This document shows positions 1 through 5,053 of a DNA stretch of 8,793 bases, piece after piece; position 1 is the stretch's first letter; every line of letters starts with the position of its first letter. The DNA lies in assembly GCA_021734045.1 (NCBI GenBank), contig JAIPJR010000091.1, positions 1 to 8,793 of the forward strand. The letters run 5' to 3'. Made by a program: the position numbers and the translations under genes. The notes under the pieces were generated by a model. That model saw only the letters and a list, made by a program, of their open reading frames with translations, was not told where the DNA came from and did no database searches. Source of the DNA: Fidelibacterota bacterium. Lineage in GTDB: Bacteria; Fidelibacterota; UBA8477.

Positions 1-768
1 GTTCTCCCGGACCAACTTGCACGCCTCCCCCAACCCCACGATTTCCAGCACATTTTCCGTGCCGGCCCGGCGATTGAGCTCGTGATTAGCGCCATGCATG
101 AGTTTGTCCAGTCGCAACCCCTTGCGGATATACAATGCTCCAATTCCCTTGGGGGCGTACAATTTATGCCCGGCGATGGAAAGCAAGTCCACACCGAGTT
201 CACTCACATTAACAGGAATCTTTCCCACTGATTGAGCCGCATCCGTGTGCATTATAATTTCATGTGCATGTGCCAGTCTGGAAATGTCTGCGATGGGCTG
301 GATAGTTCCCACTTCATTGTTGGCGTGCAGGATGGTGATGAGAATGGTGTCAGGTGTGATAGCGTCTGCCACCGCATCTACCGAGACCATACCATCGGAA
401 TCAACCGGAACCCTGGTGACTCGGAAACCATGGTTCGCCAAGTAATCACACACTTCCAGAACCGCCGGATGCTCAACTGCTGAAGTGATGATATGGTTTC
501 CCAGATGGCGACGAGATTCAGCAACCCCTTTGATAGCCCAGTTATTGGACTCGGTACCGCCACTGGTGAAGACAATTTCATCCGGCGCTGCACGGATCAT
601 TTTGGCAACCTGCTGCCGGGCGGCTTCCACCGTCTGTCTGGCTTGCCGACCGAAATAATGATTACTGGAGGGATTCCCAAAATATTCTGTGAGATAGGGC
701 TGCATGGCTTCCGCCACCCGGGGATCAATAGGTGTGGTGGCGTTATAATCCAGGTAAATGGGTTTCAT
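1..768 (-). CDS. nifS: Cysteine desulfurase, NifS/IscS type (partial, C-terminus off window)
   Basis: A PLP enzyme that takes sulfur from L-cysteine as an enzyme persulfide for Fe-S cluster or thio-cofactor assembly in the cytoplasm, releasing alanine. The frame is open from ATG 768 to base 1 (256 codons) and covers the fold-type I aminotransferase core. Visible are the N-terminal YLDYNATTP (5-13), the TSGGTESNN phosphate-binding loop (68-76), His100, the HANNEVG segment (148-154), the TDAAQ motif with Asp176 and Gln179, and SIAGHK with PLP-lysine Lys202; RRAGTEN follows at 233-239. These match E. coli IscS His104, Asp180, Gln183 and Lys206 with a constant offset of four. YLDYNATTP and RRAGTEN suit group I (NifS/IscS) better than SufS. 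The persulfide cysteine, normally near residue 325, lies outside the window. An AAAGGA site sits 12 bases upstream of ATG 768, a long spacing. An in-frame ATG at 798 has no ribosome site, so 768 is preferred. NifS versus IscS cannot be decided here. Confidence 0.95.
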   Translation of the reverse strand, partial: MKPIYLDYNATTPIDPRVAEAMQPYLTEYFGNPSSNHYFGRQARQTVEAARQQVAKMIRAAPDEIVFTSGGTESNNWAIKGVAESRRHLGNHIITSAVEHPAVLEVCDYLANHGFRVTRVPVDSDGMVSVDAVADAITPDTILITILHANNEVGTIQPIADISRLAHAHEIIMHTDAAQSVGKIPVNVSELGVDLLSIAGHKLYAPKGIGALYIRKGLRLDKLMHGANHELNRRAGTENVLEIVGLGEACKLVREN

Positions 769-827
769 CGAGGCACGATTTCCTTTGATTATGTTCATGG
801 AGCGAATGTAGTGATTTGGGGAATTTT

Positions 828-899
828 TTGCCACAGATGAACGCAGACAAACACAGAGGTAGAATTATTTAGCCGCGGATGACGTGGATTGGGCGGATT
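828..899. repeat. Intergenic repeat A, copy 1 (72 bases)
   Basis: First of three near-identical 72-base copies. It begins TTGCCACAGATGAACGCAG and ends GGGCGGATT. It differs from copy 3 at only a few bases, including CGTGG for CGCGG at 883-887 and CAAAC for CGAAC at 848-852. The first 30 bases after TTG form three imperfect 10-base units of the type ACRCAGANNN. The last part holds CCGCG-GATGA-CGTGG (873-887), a short inverted repeat with one G-U pair in plus-strand RNA. The function is unknown. The copy starts 60 bases upstream of the cysteine desulfurase start codon. Confidence 0.9.
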
Positions 900-978
900 A
901 AAAAACCACAGAGTCCCCATAGCAGGCACCGAGGCCACAGAAGGAAAGACCTAAATAGCTAGTATGGAGGGGATTTAG

Positions 979-1052
979 GTTTTGAACATTGAAAATTGTG
1001 AATTGGGATTTGTTTGAGTTTTGGTGCTTGTAATTTGGCAATTCTCTCACTC
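979..1052. repeat. Spacer repeat B, copy 1
   Basis: A T/G-rich unit starting GTTTTGAACATTGAAAATTG and running to the AATTCTCTCACTC that leads into A2. It contains one copy of a 32-base unit (999-1030) that begins TGAATTGGGATTTG and ends GTGCTTG. The same unit recurs at 1148-1179, 1180-1211 and 1329-1360. No function can be read from it. Confidence 0.8.
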
Positions 1053-1124
1053 TTGCCACAGATGAACGCAGACAAACACAGAGGTAGAATTATTTAGCCG
1101 CGGATGACGCGGATTGGACGGATT
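1053..1124. repeat. Intergenic repeat A, copy 2 (72 bases)
   Basis: Second 72-base copy, colinear with copy 1 without gaps and beginning 225 bases after it. The differences seen include CGCGG instead of CGTGG and TTGGACGG instead of TTGGGCGG. The inverted repeat CCGCG-GATGA-CGCGG is perfect here (1098-1112). The preceding bases AATTCTCTCACTC are shared with copy 3, so homology extends beyond the 72 bases into the B spacer. Confidence 0.9.
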
Positions 1125-1127
1125 TCC

Positions 1128-1233
1128 GTTTTGAACATTGAAAATTGTGAATTGGAATTTGTTTGAGTTTTGATGCTTGTGATTTGGGATTTGTTTGATA
1201 TTTGGTTCTTGTAATTTGGCAATTCTCTCACTC
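1128..1233. repeat. Spacer repeat B, copy 2, with internal tandem duplication
   Basis: It has the same start (GTTTTGAACATTG) and the same end (GCAATTCTCTCACTC) as B1 but is 32 bases longer. The extra length comes from a head-to-tail duplication of the 32-base unit (1148-1179 and 1180-1211), whose two copies match at 26 of 32 positions. The duplication accounts exactly for the length difference between B1 (74 bases) and B2 (106 bases). Confidence 0.8.
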
Positions 1234-1305
1234 TTGCCACAGATGAACGCAGACGAACACAGAGGTAGAATTATTTAGCCGCGGATGACGCGGATTGGGC
1301 GGATT
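1234..1305. repeat. Intergenic repeat A, copy 3 (72 bases)
   Basis: Third 72-base copy, starting 181 bases after copy 2. It carries GACGAACAC where copies 1 and 2 have GACAAACAC. The perfect inverted repeat CCGCG-GATGA-CGCGG lies at 1279-1293. All three copies share one orientation, which points to tandem duplication of an A+B module rather than three independent insertions. Confidence 0.9.
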
Positions 1306-1308
1306 TCT

Positions 1309-1375
1309 GTTTTGAAAATTTAGATTTTCGATTTGGGATTTGTTTGAGTTTTGATGCTTGTGTTTTGGGATTTCC
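1309..1375. repeat. Spacer repeat B, copy 3 (degenerate)
   Basis: It starts GTTTTGAAAATT after A3, has an altered middle, then carries a well-kept copy of the 32-base unit (1329-1360) and a partial further unit (TTTTGGGATTT). It lacks the GCAATTCTCTCACTC end and runs into unrelated sequence 40-50 bases before the end of the mscS-like gene. It is the decayed outer edge of the repeat cluster; the exact end is approximate. Confidence 0.6.
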
Positions 1376-1415
1376 GAATCCATTCATTCGATTCTATTCG
1401 ATGTCTGTATTCTCC

Positions 1416-2573
1416 CTACCCATCTTCCCCGGGATTCACCACCCGCACATCCACGGGCTTGGTGCTGTCCAGATGGACATCCCGTTGCGGGAAGGCAATC
1501 ACAATTCCGGCTTCTTCGAATAAAGCGTTGATTTTGAACCTGATCTCACTGGCGGTAATACGCGGACGGATTGCCCGGTCGAAGTCGGTCCAGAAAATCC
1601 CCCGAAAATTCAAGGCATTATCCCCAAATTCTTCAAACAACACAAGGGGTTCCGGGTATTTCTGCACCCGGGGGTGCTCCAACATGGCCTGTTTAATCAA
1701 CTCGGCAGTTGTTTCCACATTGCTGCCATAGGCTACCCCCACGCTCACATCCGTTCGGATTTGATTATCAATGAGGGACCAGTTAATTACCGTGTTTTCC
1801 AGTAATTTACTGTTAGGCATGACCAAACGCAGATTGTCAGACGTTCGAATTCGCGTGGAGCGTCCGCCGATATGCTCTACAATGCCACGCCGGCCTTCCA
1901 CCTCCACCACATCGTTGATTTTTAATGGCCGCTCGATCATGAGCACCAGTCCGGAAAGAAAATTATTAACCAGGTTCTGACTTCCCAGACCGACACCAAT
2001 AGCCAAGGCACCACCAATAACCGTAAATGCCGTGAGTGGAATACCCACCATGGTGAGAACGAACAACGCCACAAACACAATCAGGATATAGCGTACCAGA
2101 ACCGTCAGTAAGTTTTGGGAAGAAGGCTCCAGATTCAGGCGAGTAAGAAAAATGGCCTGGAATTCCATGGAGAGATAACGTGAAAAACGAATGCCGGGAT
2201 ACAGTAGAATCAATCCCAGTAGGACATTACCCAATTCAATATTATGTCCCTCAAGCGTGAAAAGCGACAGGTGCCACAGAAAGCTGAAAATTGTCGCTGG
2301 AATCCCCACGATAACCAGGGAGGTTACCAGCATGATTAAAAACCACAAAAACAGCGTAAACTTGGAAAGCCAGCTTCCGGTATCCGCATCACTGATCTGA
2401 TTCTGGATAAATCGTTTTATACTCTTACGAATGAGAGACTGGCCGATTTTCCATCCCAGGAGAAATACGACCAACCCCAGGATCAGATTTCCCAGTTTAA
2501 GTGTGAGAATCTCATTACTAATGATCTCGATTTGCCACCAAGTGGCAAGCTGATTCAGCGTTTCAGCGAACAT
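1416..2573 (-). CDS. MscS-family small-conductance mechanosensitive channel
   Basis: An inner-membrane channel that opens under membrane tension and lets solutes out during osmotic downshock. The 385-residue protein is longer than E. coli MscS (286) because of extra N-terminal helices. Likely membrane segments are about 24-46, 72-94, 112-133, 157-178 and the pore helix 181-210. The pore helix shows the family's Gly/Ala pattern, GGALAIGVGLGSQNLVNN (187-204). The beta domain follows with LMIERPLKINDVVEVEG (211-227), GIVEHIGGRSTRIRT (230-244) and VMPNSKLLENTVINW (251-265). The C-terminal alpha/beta domain ends in FPQRDVHL, as is usual for the family. ATG 2573 has no strong Shine-Dalgarno site. 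The start lies 40 bases after the dehydrogenase stop on the same strand, so it may be expressed by readthrough from that gene. Which MscS paralogue class it belongs to is uncertain. Confidence 0.95.
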   Translation of the reverse strand: MFAETLNQLATWWQIEIISNEILTLKLGNLILGLVVFLLGWKIGQSLIRKSIKRFIQNQISDADTGSWLSKFTLFLWFLIMLVTSLVIVGIPATIFSFLWHLSLFTLEGHNIELGNVLLGLILLYPGIRFSRYLSMEFQAIFLTRLNLEPSSQNLLTVLVRYILIVFVALFVLTMVGIPLTAFTVIGGALAIGVGLGSQNLVNNFLSGLVLMIERPLKINDVVEVEGRRGIVEHIGGRSTRIRTSDNLRLVMPNSKLLENTVINWSLIDNQIRTDVSVGVAYGSNVETTAELIKQAMLEHPRVQKYPEPLVLFEEFGDNALNFRGIFWTDFDRAIRPRITASEIRFKINALFEEAGIVIAFPQRDVHLDSTKPVDVRVVNPGEDG

Positions 2574-2613
2574 ATGGAAATCTAATCCGCTTCAATGACT
2601 TTGATGACAATTT

Positions 2614-3489
2614 TTAACCGTTTTCCGTTTTGGATTTACTCGCACCACGCACCTGGGCTTCCATCATATCCCACTGCTCCTGACTCAGGAAATCCAGCAG
2701 ATTAAACTCACCAGCTCCTTTCAGCCATTCACCGCCATCAATGGTAACCACCTCACCATTGATAAATCCGCTGAACTCGGACACGAGAAATGCGGCCAGA
2801 TTACCCAGTTCGGAATGGTCACCCACCCGTCCCAACGGTATCCGCCGAACCATTTTCTCCTCAACACCCGGTGGCACCAGACGCGACCAGGCGCCTTTGG
2901 TTGGAAAGGGTCCCGGCGCAATGGCATTCATGGTAATGCCGTACTTCGCCCATTCCACCGCAAGTGATCGTGTCATGGCCAAAACACCGGCCTTGGAAAC
3001 AGCGGAGGGGACCACATAGCCACTGCCGGTCCAGGCATACGTGGTAACGATATTCAACACCCGGGCTTTTTGCTGCTGGTTAATCCAGTGCTTACCAAAC
3101 GCCAGGGTGCAATTGTACGAACCGCGCAAGACAATATCCACCACCACATCAAAGGCCTTATTCGACAAGCGTTCCGTGGGACTCACAAAATTTCCCGCAG
3201 CGTTATTCACCAACACATCAACTCGTCCGAATTTTTCCAGACTCTGTTCCAATGCCGCTTCCACCGCCCGGTAATCCCGCACATCCAGTTCCAGCGGCAG
3301 AATGCTCCCCGCCGGATGAATCGCAGCCTCCAACTCCGCTGCCGTTTTCTCCAGCACTTCCAATTTACGACTGGCAATGATGACATGGGCACCCAGCTCC
3401 AGAAATCGTGTAGCCATAGCCCTGCCCAATCCGGTACCACCGCCGGTAATGAAAATGACTTTGTCCTTTAATAGGTCAGTTTTAAACAT
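2614..3489 (-). CDS. 2,4-dienoyl-CoA reductase-like short-chain dehydrogenase (DECR type)
   Basis: Probably reduces 2,4-dienoyl-CoA with NADPH to an enoyl-CoA, the auxiliary step for beta-oxidation of polyunsaturated fatty acids. The protein is 291 residues and a Rossmann-fold SDR. The cofactor loop is TGGGTGLG (15-22), then DVRD (69-72) and NNAAGNFVSPTERLS (95-109). Instead of the usual YxxxK it has the arrangement of mitochondrial DECR1: Tyr151 in TTYAWTGSG, then Ser162 and Lys166 in PSAVSKAGV, corresponding to human Tyr199, Ser210 and Lys214. PGPFPTKGAWSRL (192-204), the IDGGEWL segment and the EQWDMME tail are also DECR-like. It is not the flavin/Fe-S FadH enzyme of E. coli. ATG 3489 has a GAGGGG site a few bases upstream. 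It leads the minus-strand pair with the mscS-like gene and is divergent from the lipase cluster. Another SDR substrate cannot be excluded. Confidence 0.88.
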   Translation of the reverse strand: MFKTDLLKDKVIFITGGGTGLGRAMATRFLELGAHVIIASRKLEVLEKTAAELEAAIHPAGSILPLELDVRDYRAVEAALEQSLEKFGRVDVLVNNAAGNFVSPTERLSNKAFDVVVDIVLRGSYNCTLAFGKHWINQQQKARVLNIVTTYAWTGSGYVVPSAVSKAGVLAMTRSLAVEWAKYGITMNAIAPGPFPTKGAWSRLVPPGVEEKMVRRIPLGRVGDHSELGNLAAFLVSEFSGFINGEVVTIDGGEWLKGAGEFNLLDFLSQEQWDMMEAQVRGASKSKTENG

Positions 3490-3544
3490 GATGTCCCCTC
3501 AGTTGTTGAAAATCTTATCACTACTACCCTTCGAAAACCGTTAT

Positions 3545-3709
3545 TCAAAATGAGTCCGGCGTTATCCCGCGTTGTTTTGCAGCAAGGCGCTTGATACCGC
3601 AAGCCTGATGATTGAATGTTAGGACAAAATCAGTACGGGTTAAAGCACTTTTCAGGCCGGATGTTTGCATTCTCACTCCCGGAGGCTGGAATGGTTTTTT
3701 ATGCGGCAT
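3545..3709 (-). CDS. Possible small ORF, 54 residues, unknown function
   Basis: An open frame of 54 codons plus TGA in the region between the divergent dehydrogenase and hydrolase genes, on the dehydrogenase strand. Its stop is 55 bases upstream of the dehydrogenase start. Support is a good ribosome site: AGAGGTGA (complement of 3714-3721) with its GAGG core 7 bases before the ATG. The predicted peptide starts MPHKKPFQPPGV, is basic (many Lys and Arg), has one Cys in HQACGIK, has no membrane segment and ends RGITPDSF. I recognise no family. It may be a real small protein, a leader peptide for the dehydrogenase transcript, a remnant of a larger gene or repeat, or chance. Confidence 0.3.
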   Translation of the reverse strand: MPHKKPFQPPGVRMQTSGLKSALTRTDFVLTFNHQACGIKRLAAKQRGITPDSF

Positions 3710-3713
3710 TTAT

Positions 3714-3721
3714 TCACCTCT
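3714..3721 (-). promoter_or_regulatory. Ribosome binding site for the 54-residue small ORF
   Basis: The complement reads AGAGGTGA, a near-consensus Shine-Dalgarno site ending 4 bases before ATG 3709 (7 bases from the GAGG core). It is the main reason to consider the small ORF. Chance occurrence is possible. Confidence 0.35.
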
Positions 3722-3723
3722 GG

Positions 3724-3752
3724 TTGTAATATTATGAACAGCAAAATAACAG
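3724..3752. promoter_or_regulatory. Candidate promoter element in the divergent intergenic region
   Basis: This is the most AT-rich part of the 288-base intergenic region. It holds TATTAT (3730-3735), five of six matches to a -10 hexamer, inside the palindrome TAATATTA (3727-3734). The complement gives CATAAT, so the same site could act as a -10 on either strand. No convincing -35 hexamer lies 16-18 bases upstream in either direction. A transcript start near 3742 would give a short leader before the hydrolase ATG. This is position and composition evidence only. Confidence 0.25.
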
Positions 3753-3777
3753 TATTTGGGATGGAAGGAGTTGGGGG

Positions 3778-4686
3778 ATGTCACCGACACAACAGATTAA
3801 GCATTTAACGGAAATGTTCGACGCCCGTGACGGCGCGCGATTATTTCGACAGAGTTGGTATCCGGCGGAGAAACCCCGGGCAGTGGTGATTCTTGTTCAT
3901 GGCATTGCCGAACACAGCGGGCGTTACGCGCATGTGGCCGAATTTCTCTGTGAGCACCGAATTGCTGTGGAGACCTTTGATCTGCGGGGGCATGGTCAGT
4001 CGGAGGGTGAGCGCATTTATATCGATCGGTTTTCGCAGTTTCTCAATGACCTGGAGCATTTCATTCTGGAGGTTCGGCGGCGCTATCCCAGTGGACCACT
4101 GTTTTTACTGGGGCACAGCATGGGCGGGGCGATTGTTACCGATTTTGTGCTGGAGCGGTACGTGGTGGAACTCAGCGGTATTATACTGAGCAGCCCGGCG
4201 GTGAAAGTAGGCCGGGATGTACCCGGTATTGTGGTGGCGCTTTCCAGCGTCATTAGCCTCCTCCTGCCCCATCAGTCCACCGTGACACTGGACAGCGCCG
4301 GAATTTCCCGTGATCCTGTGGTGGTGCATAAATACGACACCGATCCGCTGAATTTCCGCGGCGCCATTCCGGCCCGCACTGGTGCAGAGCTGATAAAGAC
4401 GCAGAAATACATCATGCGCCATGGGGAGAAAGTCACCTACCCGGTTATGATTATGTACGGTACCGGTGATACCATTGTGGAACCTGAAGGCAGCAAATTG
4501 CTCTTTAATAAAATTCAATCTGAGGATAAAACCCTGAAAGCGTATGACGGATTTTACCATGAAATCCTGAATGATCCGGAGAAACAACAGGTTTTGGATG
4601 ATATGCTGCAATGGCTCAATGACCGGTTGCCGGTTGAAAAAGCAGTGACCGAACCGGAGGAACTTGAGCAAACGCCGCAGGTGTAA
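3778..4686 (+). CDS. Alpha/beta hydrolase, monoacylglycerol lipase-like (Hydrolase_4/S33)
   Basis: Likely hydrolyses monoacylglycerols, or related esters, to free fatty acid and glycerol; a lysophospholipase role is also possible. The 302 residues are typical for the family. HGIAEHSGRY (41-50) matches the HGxGEHSGRY oxyanion-hole motif of monoglyceride lipases. FDLRGHGQSEG (67-77) is the conserved DxRGHGxS strand, and LGHSMGG (111-117) is the nucleophile elbow with Ser114. A cap of about 140-205 follows, then MYGTGDTIV with Asp231 and DGFYHEILND with His261 complete the triad. No signal peptide or lipobox is visible, so it is probably cytoplasmic. The C-terminal 20 residues are Glu/Pro-rich and outside the domain. 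The start is well set by AAGGAG (3765-3770), 7 bases before ATG. It is the first gene of the plus-strand cluster. Substrate is inferred from motifs only. Confidence 0.9.
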   Translation: MSPTQQIKHLTEMFDARDGARLFRQSWYPAEKPRAVVILVHGIAEHSGRYAHVAEFLCEHRIAVETFDLRGHGQSEGERIYIDRFSQFLNDLEHFILEVRRRYPSGPLFLLGHSMGGAIVTDFVLERYVVELSGIILSSPAVKVGRDVPGIVVALSSVISLLLPHQSTVTLDSAGISRDPVVVHKYDTDPLNFRGAIPARTGAELIKTQKYIMRHGEKVTYPVMIMYGTGDTIVEPEGSKLLFNKIQSEDKTLKAYDGFYHEILNDPEKQQVLDDMLQWLNDRLPVEKAVTEPEELEQTPQV

Positions 4687-4712
4687 AACAAGCGCAGGGA
4701 GGTTAATCGAAG

Positions 4713-5006
4713 ATGATAAATTGGTTATTCCCAAAAACCAGTATCTACGAGCGCTTAAACCAACCTCGCCCGGTACCACCCGATTTAATCACCACCATAT
4801 GGAAAAAGAGCCTTTTTGGTATGGTATTTTTCCCTCTATTCGTCACCCTTTTTGACTGGATGTGGCCGCCGGATAACTACTTCACATTGGAATATTGGAT
4901 AAAGCTCATAACCATTGGACTTATCATGGGGGTGATCATTGGTGCATTGGATTGCCGCCACATCTATAAAAATTTCCTGAATGGGTTCAATTACTCCCAC
5001 AAATAA
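4713..5006 (+). CDS. Small two-helix membrane protein, unknown function
   Basis: A 97-residue protein I do not recognise. The N-terminal 30 residues are polar with four prolines (QPRPVPPD, 17-24). Two hydrophobic segments follow, about 33-50 (LFGMVFFPLFVTLFDWMW) and 63-80 (IKLITIGLIMGVIIGALD), joined by a short acidic, aromatic loop (PPDNYFTLEYW). The tail CRHIYKNFLNGFNYSHK is basic. The second helix has a glycine-spaced face (G-x3-G-x3-G) of the kind used in helix packing. AGGGAGG (4696-4702) lies 10 bases before ATG, an acceptable if long spacing. The gene starts 26 bases after the hydrolase stop and ends 47 bases before the peptidase start, so it is almost certainly co-transcribed. Its length, composition and ribosome site support a real gene. 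A role as an anchor or partner for a neighbouring soluble enzyme is speculation. Confidence 0.75.
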   Translation: MINWLFPKTSIYERLNQPRPVPPDLITTIWKKSLFGMVFFPLFVTLFDWMWPPDNYFTLEYWIKLITIGLIMGVIIGALDCRHIYKNFLNGFNYSHK

Positions 5007-5042
5007 ATAACTGACACCCCCGATGCCGATTGGATATCACCG

Positions 5043-5048
5043 AAAGGA
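5043..5048 (+). promoter_or_regulatory. Ribosome binding site that sets the S9 peptidase start
   Basis: AAAGGA lies 5 bases before ATG 5054. The frame also opens at a TTG at 5030, which would add eight residues, but that codon has no purine-rich site at the right distance and would place this AAAGGA inside the gene. ATG 5054 is therefore preferred. Confidence 0.75.
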
Positions 5049-5053
5049 CTTTT

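Larger units (their letters stand above)
769..1415. other. 647-base gene-free region filled with interspersed repeats
   Basis: This stretch lies between the end of the minus-strand mscS-like gene and the start of the minus-strand cysteine desulfurase. I see no credible coding sequence: the open frames are short, lack ribosome sites and run through repeated DNA. It is organised as A1 (828-899), a unique insert (900-978), B1 (979-1052), A2 (1053-1124), B2 (1128-1233), A3 (1234-1305) and a decayed B3 (1309 to about 1375). The B units are rich in T and G on the plus strand and differ in composition from the genes. No Rho-independent terminator with a U-tract was seen after the mscS stop. The promoter of the desulfurase, if it has its own, must lie in or beside A1. 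Confidence 0.85.

Noticed and set aside
493-840. Plus-strand open frame of 115 codons
   Set aside because: It is the complement of the cysteine desulfurase, whose motifs fit the family residue by residue on the minus strand.
828-1305. CRISPR array
   Set aside because: The repeats are 72 bases long, the spacers are themselves repeated rather than unique, and no cas gene is present.
1361-1415. Rho-independent terminator for the mscS-like gene
   Set aside because: A weak hairpin (CGAAT and ATTCG arms near 1376-1392) is AT-rich and is not followed by a U-tract on the minus strand.
1351-1731. Plus-strand open frame of 126 codons starting in the repeat region
   Set aside because: Most of it is antisense to the conserved C-terminal domain of the MscS-like channel; no ribosome site or family resemblance.
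3549-3593. 14-residue plus-strand ORF (MSPALSRVVLQQGA) in the divergent intergenic region
   Set aside because: Very short, no ribosome site, and antisense to the better supported 54-codon frame.
4105-4779. Minus-strand open frame of 224 codons
   Set aside because: It lies antisense to the alpha/beta hydrolase with its full catalytic triad, and its His-rich, low-complexity translation resembles a shadow frame.
5030-5053. TTG start giving a peptidase eight residues longer
   Set aside because: There is no ribosome site upstream of the TTG, whereas ATG 5054 has AAAGGA at 5 bases.
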